From: CAVUCH01 sp963739995 | GTDB taxonomy: Bacteria > Acidobacteriota > Vicinamibacteria > Vicinamibacterales > JAENWD01 | Length of the DNA: 64,000 nucleotides | Direction: 5' to 3' | NCBI GenBank assembly: GCA_963739995.1 | Contig: CAVUCH010000004.1 | Location: 372,001-436,000 of the forward strand | Shown here: in pieces, positions 16,998 to 24,592 of the stretch | Position numbering within the stretch: position 1 is the first letter of the stretch | Layout of the letters: each line of letters starts with the position of its first letter | Program-made: the position numbers and the translations under genes | Notes under the pieces: generated by a model | The model's database searches: none | What the model saw: the letters and a program-made list of their open reading frames with translations, nothing else | What the model was told of the DNA's origin: nothing

Positions 16998-18325
16998 TTA
17001 CTGGCCCGGTCCCCCCAGCGCCCGTTCAATCGCCCGAGCCCAACTCACCGGCTCGCCGCGGCGCTCCCGCGCCTCGCCAATCAGCCGCAGGTTGCGAGCG
17101 GTGGTCTCGGGCTCCCATGGCTCACGCACGATCGCGAGGGCGTTGTCGAGCGCCGACATGGCGCCCGCCTCGTCTCTGGCGAGCACGGCGAGCTCGACGA
17201 GCGTCGCGTGGTCCCAGTAATCGGGCTTGCCGGAGTCGATGCGCCGCTCGACCGCGTAGCGCACCACCGGGATGAGCGCGTCGCGACGCGGGTCGGGGGG
17301 ATCCTTCAGCTCCATCAACGTGACCGCGTTGACGCCGGGATATGCGTCCCGCCAGTCGGTTTCGAACCCGCGCAGATAGGCGGTGATCGCCTGGTTCAAC
17401 AGGCCGCGCGCGCGAAACGATTCGCCGGCTTTCAGCGCCGCATCCCAACGGTCCTTGTAGACGCGGCCGAGAATGCCGTACGTCTCGCTGCTCGGCCCGC
17501 GTTCCTCGATCAACGAGATCAACACGCGTTCAGCTTCCTCGCCGCGGCCGGCCCGGTTGAGCGCGAGGCCTAGCTGCTCGCGTACCATCACCGTCGCCGC
17601 CAGCGGCGGCGCCATGCGATCGACCAGCGCGATCATGTCGTTCCAGGCCTTGACCGCGCGGTAGGACAGGAACAGGTCGATCACGCTGCCGGAGTCCGCG
17701 TCCGCAATGTTGCCGAGCCCGGTCTCCACGGCACGCACGGCATCGGCCCCTCCCTTCCGGGCGGCCGCGAGCTGTTCCTTCACCTGCTGCGAGTACCGCA
17801 CCCGCTCGCGAAACACGTCGGTCTTCAGGCGCTGGATGTCCGGGAAGCCCTCGACCAGCTGGAACACCGGGCTGTCGGCGTGCGCCTGCCGCGCTTCCTT
17901 CAGCCGGCTGGTGATCCGGTCGCGGGAGACGCTCACATCGTCGGGTGTGCCGCCAGGCGGTCAGCTTGTAGGGCATGGCGCGCAGGGGGGCGACGTCGAA
18001 CGGCAGCTGGCTGCCGCCCTCGGCGAAGATCAGCAGGGTGCTCCACTTGCGCACGGCGTGACGCAGGCCAAGCTCGTAGAACACGTTGGCATTGGCAGTC
18101 GTGAGGTCGGCGACCGCGTATTCACAGAGGATCAGCCGCTCGTACATCGGCTTGTGGATGATGCCTCCGGTCATCTCCTCGTCCGCCCGCAAGGGTTCGA
18201 GCTCGTGCCTCGGTGATGGCAGGCGCAATGAGCTCCTCGTACACGCGGTCGAAGTCCACCACCCGGCCCGCGGCGTCGGGTTTGCGGCCGAAGGGCATCA
18301 GCACGAAGCAGAGTGGCCTGGTCAC
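16998..18325 (-). pseudogene. TRAFs-binding-domain protein with N-terminal nucleotide-hydrolase/TIR-like domain, broken by two frameshifts
   Basis: Three consecutive reading frames join into one protein of about 440 residues. Frame 1 starts at GTG 18325: TRPLCFVLMPFGRK, then FDRVYEELIAPAITEA. Frame 2 continues with LEPLRADEEMTGGIIHKPMYERLI, YAVADLTTANANVFYELGLRHAVRKW. Frame 3 ends with SRDRITSRLKEARQAHADSPVFQLVEGFPDIQRL, a helical TPR-like region to 16998. The first part resembles the DRTGG/TIR-like alpha/beta domain with the DLT.xNxNVFYELG motif. The second resembles the MAP3K TRAFs-binding domain (DUF4071), also found in animal ASK kinases. Frame breaks lie near 18203-18210 and 17948-17960. 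Each is repaired by removing one base. The gene is either decaying or intact with assembly errors. The function is probably signalling or conflict-related and is uncertain. Confidence 0.75.
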
Positions 18326-18779
18326 AACTGTTGCTCTCTCGACGGCCTCGCGGCGCCAGCTGCCGCTTCGAGCGCGGGCGTCAGCTCCGGGGTGTTGTCG
18401 TGAACCCGGCCGCTTCGATGCCATCCCGCACCGGCGCCCGGATCGCTTCGTAAACGGGGAGCCTTGACATCAACGCGACGCAGGGTGCACGTCGCTGCCC
18501 CACTGTTGCATGCCCCGACTGCACGAGCCCTGCCATGGCCGCCCACTCCGAACAGGCGAGGCGGCGCGCGACAGAGACTGAGCATACACGACGCTGTTCG
18601 CCCGTCCGCGCGGGACCGTCTTGGCGCGCGTGGCGCCCAGACGTGTACAGTCGAGGGTGGTCATCATGCACATTCATCGCCAGAGGAGGCTCCCTGCATG
18701 CACCCGTAGCCTGATTCGGAACCGTGTCCCGGTCGGCACCGGCTACGAGCTGATACCGCGGGCGCACTAGACTGTCGCA
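18326..18779. other. Gap of 454 bp with no convincing gene
   Basis: No RNA gene or family match is visible. On the minus strand a stretch from ATG 18470 reads MSRLPVYEAIRAPVRDGIEAAGFTT. In another frame ELTPALEAAAGAARPSREQQ runs to a TGA that overlaps the GTG start of the TRAFs-binding gene (GTGA). This could be the tail of a coupled small upstream gene with its own indel in a CCCC run, but evidence is too thin to call it. The rest, including the region before 18780, shows no clear promoter. Confidence 0.4.
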
Positions 18780-19463
18780 TTGGTCGTCGAAATCTTTGCG
18801 TCCATTCCGCCCGGCTGGTTCCTCATGGGCAGCGACGAGGGTCAGGATGACGAGAAGCCGGTGCACCGCGTGTGGGTGGACGGGTTCGACCTCGCCGTCT
18901 ACCCGGTCACCGAGGCGCAGTACGCGCATTTCGTGGAGGAGACCGGCCACGACCTTCCGCGGGATTGGGCGCCGTCGGCCGGCGTGCCCGACCGTCCGGT
19001 CGTGGGCGTGAGCTGGTTGGACGCGCAGGCGTACTGCACGTGGCGCTCGCGAACGGAGCACGTGCGGCTGCCGACGGAAGCCGAATGGGAGCGGGCGGCG
19101 CGTGGCGGCGTCGAGGGTGCGCGTTACCCGTGGGGCGACGTCATCCCGCACTGGATTCCGGACGGCGGGCGCGGGCCGCGTGAAACGCCGTGGCCGGTCA
19201 CACTTGGCGTGCCCAACGCCTACGGAATCTACGGCATCGCCGCGAACATCCACGAATGGTGTGCGGACTGGCACGACACCGCGTTCTACCGGGCGTCGCC
19301 CGCTCGCAATCCGGCGGGCCCGGCCGAAGGCGTGCGGCGCGCCTCCCGCGGCGGATCGTGGCGCCACGCCGTGACGATCAGCCGATCGGCCGCTCGCAGC
19401 CGGCTCCACCCGTCCTTCCGCTACACCGACTACGGGTTCCGCGTCGTGCGGGAACAGGGTTGA
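18780..19463 (+). CDS. SUMF1/EgtB-type (formylglycine-generating enzyme fold) protein lacking the catalytic cysteines
   Basis: The product is 227 residues from TTG 18780. No upstream ATG or GTG is available in frame. It has the order of the sulfatase-modifying factor fold: PPGWFLMGSDEGQDDEKPVHRVWVDGF at the start, then YPVTEAQYAHFV, PVVGVSWLDAQAYCTWR, RLPTEAEWERAARGG, YPWGD, GIYGIAANIHEWCADW and RGGSWRHAVTISRSAARSR. True formylglycine-generating enzymes carry two Cys shortly after the RGGS block. They are absent here, so it is not expected to make formylglycine. Relatives include ergothioneine-type sulfoxide synthases and structural partners of kinases. The product lacks a signal peptide. No sulfatase gene is nearby. 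The gene may be cytoplasmic and stands alone. Substrate is unknown. Confidence 0.75.
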   Translation: MVVEIFASIPPGWFLMGSDEGQDDEKPVHRVWVDGFDLAVYPVTEAQYAHFVEETGHDLPRDWAPSAGVPDRPVVGVSWLDAQAYCTWRSRTEHVRLPTEAEWERAARGGVEGARYPWGDVIPHWIPDGGRGPRETPWPVTLGVPNAYGIYGIAANIHEWCADWHDTAFYRASPARNPAGPAEGVRRASRGGSWRHAVTISRSAARSRLHPSFRYTDYGFRVVREQG

Positions 19464-19477
19464 GCATGCACGAGAGG

Positions 19478-19522
19478 AGGCGGGAACTGCGGGGCCCCCT
19501 CCACGAGGCACAGTTCCCGCCT
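19478..19522. terminator. Hairpin between convergent genes, likely bidirectional terminator
   Basis: AGGCGGGAACTG (19478-19489) and CAGTTCCCGCCT (19511-19522) form a perfect 12-bp inverted repeat with a 21-base loop. It lies 14 bp after the SUMF1-like gene and before the end of the convergent BON-LysM gene. There is no T run on either side, so it is a stable hairpin rather than a textbook intrinsic terminator. Confidence 0.55.
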
Positions 19523-19582
19523 GCGTCGGCCCGCCAACCCACTCGTTGAGTGAGGCAGGCCCCGCGGAAGACCCGCCACCGA

Positions 19583-20005
19583 CTACGGAATCTGCAGAAC
19601 CTGGCCAGGCCTGATCTTGTCGGGGTCGGTCAACTGGTCCTTGTTTGCCTCGAAAATCTTCACGTAGGCGTTGGCGTTACCGAGGTACTCCTTGGCGATC
19701 TTGCTCAGCGTATCGCCGGGCTGCACCGTGTACGTCCGGCCCGCGGCAGCTCCCGACGTGCCGGTTGACGCAGGCGCAGGCGCAGGTGCGGCAGCGCGCG
19801 CGGCACCCCCGGTGACTCGGATGTCGCCAACGACCTCCTTCTGCCAATCGGGAATCGTCTTTATGGCGTTCCAGATCTGGTTCTTGTCGTCCTCGGTCGC
19901 CACGGTCCCGGAGAAGTGCAGCTTCCCGTCACGCTCCTCGGCGTTGCCCTGAAAACGCCCCTTCGACGTCTGGATCGCATACGCGTACTTATCTCGCAAA
20001 CCCAT
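19583..20005 (-). CDS. BON and LysM domain protein (YgaU/LysM type)
   Basis: The 140-residue protein starts with MGLRDKYAYAIQ and has a BON domain (about 20-65: GNAEERDGKLHFSGTVATEDDKNQIWNAIKTI, then EVVGDIRVTG). An Ala/Pro linker follows (70-88), then a complete LysM domain (90-140: YTVQPGDTLSKIAKEYLGNANAYVKIFEANKDQL, ending GQVLQIP). This order matches the E. coli potassium-binding protein YgaU/Kbp family. There is no signal peptide, as in Kbp. LysM binds peptidoglycan in secreted proteins, but in the cytoplasmic Kbp group it helps form the K+ site. Either reading is possible. It is convergent with the SUMF1-like gene, and an ABC exporter operon lies upstream on the same strand. Confidence 0.85.
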   Translation of the reverse strand: MGLRDKYAYAIQTSKGRFQGNAEERDGKLHFSGTVATEDDKNQIWNAIKTIPDWQKEVVGDIRVTGGAARAAAPAPAPASTGTSGAAAGRTYTVQPGDTLSKIAKEYLGNANAYVKIFEANKDQLTDPDKIRPGQVLQIP

Positions 20006-20101
20006 CAGTAACCTCCATGATTGACGGCTGACGCGCCGCCCGCAAGGGGCAGCGCCGCAATCAACCGTGATGCACGAATGTCGCCACCCCGAATGGTCGG
20101 G

Positions 20102-20851
20102 TCATTCCCACCGGAACACCCGCGCGGACAACGTGGTGCAGACGAAGAACACCAGCACGAGCACGCCGATGTCCCCGAGGTGCGCGGACCACGGCTCGCC
20201 CAGCCACACCCCTTTGAGGAATGAAACCGCATAGGTCAGCGGCACCACATGCGACACCGCCCACATGACGGGCGGCAGAGCTACCACGGGCATGAAGAGC
20301 CCACTCACCAGGAGCATGGGGTAGAGGATCAGGCTCGCGATCGGCTGAGCGAAGCGCGCGGTCGGCACGAGGCTCGCGATCAGAAAGCCGATCGAGAGCA
20401 AGCTGACGGTGCTGATGAACAGTGCGCCCATGAAACCGAGCAGGCGCCCCTCGAACATCGCGGGATGGGTTCGTGCGCCTGCGAGCAGGGTCAGCAGGAG
20501 CGTCAGCCCCGTGAACAACAGCTTCGCGAGCACGTGTGCCGTGAGGATGGTGTGCGGCCGCAGCGGAGTGGCACGCAGCCGCTTGAGGATGCCGCCCTCC
20601 CGGTAGATGGCGATGATCGTCACCAGGGACAGCACGGCGTTCAACGCAATCAGGAGCGCCACGAGCACCGTCACGGTCGCCGCGGCGGAGAGACTGCGTG
20701 GCGTCATGGACATGCGCGTGGCCGGCGGGGCAATCCTCCCGAGAAAAATGACGATGGCCACTGGTACGCCCACCGTGCCAACCAGCCCGAGTGGCTCTCG
20801 GACGAAGATCTTGATTTCGAGCCACGTCAGCGACCAGAGCCCCTTCAGCAT
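20102..20851 (-). CDS. ABC-2 type transporter permease
   Basis: The 249-residue protein starts MLKGLWSLTWLEIKIFVREP, the usual cytoplasmic N-terminus of ABC-2 permeases. Six hydrophobic helices follow: about 22-40, 55-80, 105-125, 138-160, 168-192 and 222-243. The coupling region YREGGILKRLRATPLRPHTIL is a hallmark of the drug/lipid exporter subgroup (for example DrrB or YbhR). It works with the ATPase encoded upstream (20922-21851), from which it is separated by about 70 bp, to export a lipid, drug or polymer. Substrate cannot be assigned. The pair is in the same orientation and should be one transcript. No periplasmic adaptor gene is adjacent. Confidence 0.88.
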   Translation of the reverse strand: MLKGLWSLTWLEIKIFVREPLGLVGTVGVPVAIVIFLGRIAPPATRMSMTPRSLSAAATVTVLVALLIALNAVLSLVTIIAIYREGGILKRLRATPLRPHTILTAHVLAKLLFTGLTLLLTLLAGARTHPAMFEGRLLGFMGALFISTVSLLSIGFLIASLVPTARFAQPIASLILYPMLLVSGLFMPVVALPPVMWAVSHVVPLTYAVSFLKGVWLGEPWSAHLGDIGVLVLVFFVCTTLSARVFRWE

Positions 20852-20921
20852 CGGATACGCGCTCCTGCCACACTACCGAATCGCGGCCCGGGTCAGCGAA
20901 GCCCGCGCCTCCCCCCGGCCG

Positions 20922-21851
20922 TCAATCGCGAATCGAGCGTCCCGTCAACGTGAGGAACACGTCCTCCAGCGTCGGCAGCACGGTACGGAAGTCGGTGACA
21001 CGCAGGCCGTGCTCCGACAGGCACCCGATGACGTCGCTTACGAAGTCAGCCCCGGTTCCGTGGACGGTGAAGCGGGCACCGTCCCTGGTAATCGAGGTGA
21101 CCCGGGCCAGGGCCCCGAGGTGCTCACCCGCGCGCGGGTCGCTGGTGACGAGCACCACCATCCGTTGGGGCGAGTGCCGCGCCACGAGACTCTCGGGCGT
21201 ACCCATGTCGATGATCCGGCCACGCTCGATGATGGCCACGCGGTCGCACAGCCGTTCGGCCTCTTCCATCAGGTGTGTGGTCAGGAACACCGTCTTGCCG
21301 CGCGCCCGGATGTCCTGCACCAGCTCCCAGATCGCGCGGCGTGCCTGCGGGTCGAGACCGGTGGTGAGCTCGTCGAGGAAGACGACCTCAGGGTCGTTGA
21401 TGAGAGCCAGCGCGATGAACAGCCGCTGCTTCTGTCCACCCGAGAGCCTCATGAACCAGGCATTGCGTTTGTCGCTGAGGCCCAGCTGATCGAGCAGGCG
21501 CGTGCTGTCGACAGGCCGATCGTACAGAGAGGCCCAGAGGTGGACGGCTTCGCGCACCTTGATGCGCTTCTGGAGCTGCGCCTCCTGCAGCTGGACACCG
21601 ATCCGGTTCTGCAGCGCGTGGAGCTCGCGGAACGGATCGAGCCCCAGCACCGTGATCGTCCCCGCGTCCGGTGTGCGGAGCCCTTCCACGCACTCCATCA
21701 CCGTCGTTTTTCCGGCCCCGTTTGGCCCGATCAGGCCGAAAATCTCGCCCGTGTACACCTCGAGCGAGACATCGTGCACGGCCACGAGCGAGCCATAGGA
21801 CTTGCGGACATGGGAAACCCGGATGACGGGCTCGGACGACGGAACAGTCAA
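20922..21851 (-). CDS. ABC transporter ATP-binding protein of an ABC-2 exporter
   Basis: The 309-residue ATPase has Walker A GPNGAGKTT (about residues 38-46), Q-loop VQLQEAQLQ, signature LSGGQKQRL, Walker B VVFLDELTTGLD, and the switch His in LTTHLMEEAE. After about residue 220 it has the DrrA/CcmA-type C-terminal extension with a small alpha/beta domain (VVLVTSDPRAGEHL). It starts at 21851 (MTVPSSEPVIRVSHVRKSYG). Family length and motif set are normal. It is the first gene of the two-gene exporter unit with the permease at 20102-20851. It sits on the same strand as the ADOP permease genes upstream, but the 84-bp gap may allow separate transcription. Confidence 0.92.
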   Translation of the reverse strand: MTVPSSEPVIRVSHVRKSYGSLVAVHDVSLEVYTGEIFGLIGPNGAGKTTVMECVEGLRTPDAGTITVLGLDPFRELHALQNRIGVQLQEAQLQKRIKVREAVHLWASLYDRPVDSTRLLDQLGLSDKRNAWFMRLSGGQKQRLFIALALINDPEVVFLDELTTGLDPQARRAIWELVQDIRARGKTVFLTTHLMEEAERLCDRVAIIERGRIIDMGTPESLVARHSPQRMVVLVTSDPRAGEHLGALARVTSITRDGARFTVHGTGADFVSDVIGCLSEHGLRVTDFRTVLPTLEDVFLTLTGRSIRD

Positions 21852-21935
21852 CGGTATTGCTGTACACCATGCGCCAGCTCACCAGCAAGAGCAAGCCGGC
21901 GCAGCGTCCGGGCCGGGCGTCCGACACCCCGCCGT

Positions 21936-24380
21936 CTATTGACAACGAAGCGCGGCCACCGGATCGATGCGGAGCGCCCGTCGCGCCGGCACGTAGCTGG
22001 CCGCGAGGGCAACGATGGCGAGCAGCAGAGACACGGCCGCAAGCACCGTCACATCACTCGAGCCGACGCCGTAGAGCAGGGACCCGAGCAGCCGGAGCAT
22101 GCCGAAGGACGCGACGAGCCCCGCGGCCAGGCCCGCGAGAGTCCACCACATGCTGTGCCCGACCACGAGGCGCAGCACATCTCGGGGCTGCGCACCGAGG
22201 GCCATGCGCAAGCCGATCTCCTGCCGCTGTTGCACGACCGAATACGCGACCACGCCAGCGATGCCCACGGCGGCGAGCACCAGCGCCAGCAGCGCAAACC
22301 CGCTCAGCAGGAGCATGGGGAATCGTCTGGATGACACCGACTCACCCACGACGTCGTCCATCGTGCGGACGCCGGACACTGCTTGATCGGGAACCACCGC
22401 GGTGAACGCCTTCTTGATCGGCGCCACAAACGTGGCCGGTGCTGACGCGGTCTTCACGACAATGCTCATAACCGGCCAGCCGGCCTGGCTGTACGGACGC
22501 AGGAACAACGGACTGAGCTGCCGGTCGAGGCCACCGTGCCGGATGTCGCGGAACACCCCTACCACCGTCAACCACGACTCACTGGAATCCCAATCACCGA
22601 TTTTCAAACGCTTCCCAATCACCTCTTCGCCTGGCCAGTACGAGCTCGCCATGCGCTCGTTGATGAGCACGACTCCCGGGGCACCGACGGCATCGCGATC
22701 CGTGAACTCGCGTCCACGGACCAGGGCAATGCCCATCGTGCGGAGGATGTTCGGACATGCCACGCTGTACGCCGCACTGGGCCGCCGCTCCGGTCCGGGA
22801 TCGGGCTTCCCTTCCAGCGCGAAACTCCGCCCGGCGCCCGATCCACTCAACGGCAGGTGCGCGATGCCGCTGACGGACACGACTCCAGGCACGCTGCCGA
22901 CGTGCTGCTGCAGGTCCGCGCAGAAGCGAACGAGTGTCGGCGGGCCGTAATACAAGTTCTCCTGTGGCAGCGACGCCTCCATCACCAGCACGTTGCGCGT
23001 GTCGAGGCCGGGGTCCACTCCGAGCACCCGCGCCACGCTCACGATCAACGCCGCTGCTCCGGCCAGCGCCACCAGCGTCAGCGCGACCTCGGAGGCCACG
23101 AGGAGATAGCGGAGCCCACCGCGGCCCCCACCGGTCGCCGCGCGGGAGTTGTTCTTGAGCGCCTCGTTGACGTCCCCCCGCAGGGACGTGAACGCGGGCG
23201 CAAGCCCGAACAGCACGCCGCTCCCGAGTGACACGAGCCAGGTGAACGCGAGCACGGATGCATCGATATCGAGGCGTTCGAGCGGCCGGAGCGGAATGCG
23301 CCGGAGATCGTCTGGCAGCATCGGGAGCAGCAGACTCGTGCCCCAGACGGCGAGCATCAGCCCCGCAACGCCGCCAATCAGCGCAAGCAGGATGCTCTCC
23401 GTCAGCAGCTGCTGCATCACGCGCCGGCGGGATGCGCCGAGGGCAGCCCGGATGGCAACCTCACGCTGCCGCACAGCCGCCCGTGCGAGCATCAGGTTGG
23501 CCACGTTCACGCAGGCGATGAGGAGCACCAGGCCCACGATCGCCGACATGCCGAGGAGCGCCGGGCGCAGCTCCTGTACGCCGTATTCCTGCATGGCGAC
23601 CACGTGCACGGTTTGCCCGACGTTGTCGGTGGAGAACTGCTGTGCGAGCGCCCGGCCGATGGTGTCCATCTCGCTGCGCGCGGAGGCGAGGCTCACTCCA
23701 GGCTTCAGGCGCCCGATGCAGATGAACGAGTTCGATCCGCGGCTTTCATCGCCCACCGTCCACCCGGCCGGCACCCACAGCTCGCGCGCGGCGCTCCAGA
23801 ACTGGAAGGTGAAGTTCGCCGGCATGACGCCCACGACCACGTATGCCTCGCCATCCATCCGGATCGCGCGGCCCACTACTGACGGATCGGCTCCGTACCG
23901 GCGTGTCCACAACCCGTGGCTCAGGACGACAACGCGGTCGCGCCCTGGCTGCTCCTCATCGCGCGAGAAGGTGCGTCCGAGCGCGGGCCGCACGCCCAGC
24001 ACGTCGAAGAAGCTGGCGGTCACCCGCACGCCCGCCACCTGCTCCGGCTCGGGCCCGCCGCTCAGGTTGTACCCGCGTCCCGCCGAGTCGAAGAGCGCGA
24101 GATGCGCGAAGGAGCGGCTGCGCTGTGACCAGTCGCGATAGTTCGGCAGCGAGACGATGTTCAGGTTGCGGGGATCGCTGACGGGGCCCTGCCACACGCT
24201 GACCAGACGATCAGGATCTGCAAACGGCAGCTCCCGCAAGACGGTCGAGTTCACCACGCTGAACATCGTGGTGTTCGCGCCGATGCCCAGAGCCAGCGTC
24301 AGCACCGCAACAGCCGTGAACCCCGGGGAGCGGCTCCACAGACGAAGGGCATACCGGATGTCGCTGCGCACACTGTCCAT
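21936..24380 (-). CDS. ADOP/MacB-type ABC permease (FtsX fold), copy 1
   Basis: The product is 814 residues from ATG 24380, with GGAGAAC upstream. Residues 1-20 (SVRSDIRYALRLWSRSPGF) begin the standard pattern. A first helix is at about 20-43. A MacB-type periplasmic core follows (50-265), then the FtsX helices near 285-405 (ACVNVANLMLARAAVRQREVAIRAALGASRRRVMQQLLTES). A second periplasmic core and a second FtsX unit near the end carry RQEIGLRMALGAQPRDVLRL. This two-unit ADOP form is common in Acidobacteriota and Gemmatimonadota. There is no ATPase domain, so an ATPase must come from another locus. The ABC-2 ATPase downstream is not a MacB partner. Substrate is unknown. Confidence 0.9.
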   Translation of the reverse strand: MDSVRSDIRYALRLWSRSPGFTAVAVLTLALGIGANTTMFSVVNSTVLRELPFADPDRLVSVWQGPVSDPRNLNIVSLPNYRDWSQRSRSFAHLALFDSAGRGYNLSGGPEPEQVAGVRVTASFFDVLGVRPALGRTFSRDEEQPGRDRVVVLSHGLWTRRYGADPSVVGRAIRMDGEAYVVVGVMPANFTFQFWSAARELWVPAGWTVGDESRGSNSFICIGRLKPGVSLASARSEMDTIGRALAQQFSTDNVGQTVHVVAMQEYGVQELRPALLGMSAIVGLVLLIACVNVANLMLARAAVRQREVAIRAALGASRRRVMQQLLTESILLALIGGVAGLMLAVWGTSLLLPMLPDDLRRIPLRPLERLDIDASVLAFTWLVSLGSGVLFGLAPAFTSLRGDVNEALKNNSRAATGGGRGGLRYLLVASEVALTLVALAGAAALIVSVARVLGVDPGLDTRNVLVMEASLPQENLYYGPPTLVRFCADLQQHVGSVPGVVSVSGIAHLPLSGSGAGRSFALEGKPDPGPERRPSAAYSVACPNILRTMGIALVRGREFTDRDAVGAPGVVLINERMASSYWPGEEVIGKRLKIGDWDSSESWLTVVGVFRDIRHGGLDRQLSPLFLRPYSQAGWPVMSIVVKTASAPATFVAPIKKAFTAVVPDQAVSGVRTMDDVVGESVSSRRFPMLLLSGFALLALVLAAVGIAGVVAYSVVQQRQEIGLRMALGAQPRDVLRLVVGHSMWWTLAGLAAGLVASFGMLRLLGSLLYGVGSSDVTVLAAVSLLLAIVALAASYVPARRALRIDPVAALRCQ

Positions 24381-24592
24381 CGCCGGTTCTCCGTGCCGCG
24401 GCCGCGTCGCCCCGCTCGCATTCTGCATGCGACCGGGCGGATCAGCGCCGCGACAAAAACAGCAAGGCTGAAACGCCGAACCCAAGCGCCACGTTCGCCC
24501 ACAACGCCACACCCGTCCACCGGTCGCGCTCGCCGACGGGTCAGGTGTACTCCAGCAGGCCGAACAGCACGCCGGCGCCGGAGGTCACAGCG

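Noticed and set aside
18322..18585. Small gene upstream of the TRAFs-binding gene
   Set aside because: Needs an indel to join the two frames, has no family match or ribosome-binding site, so only mentioned in the gap entry.
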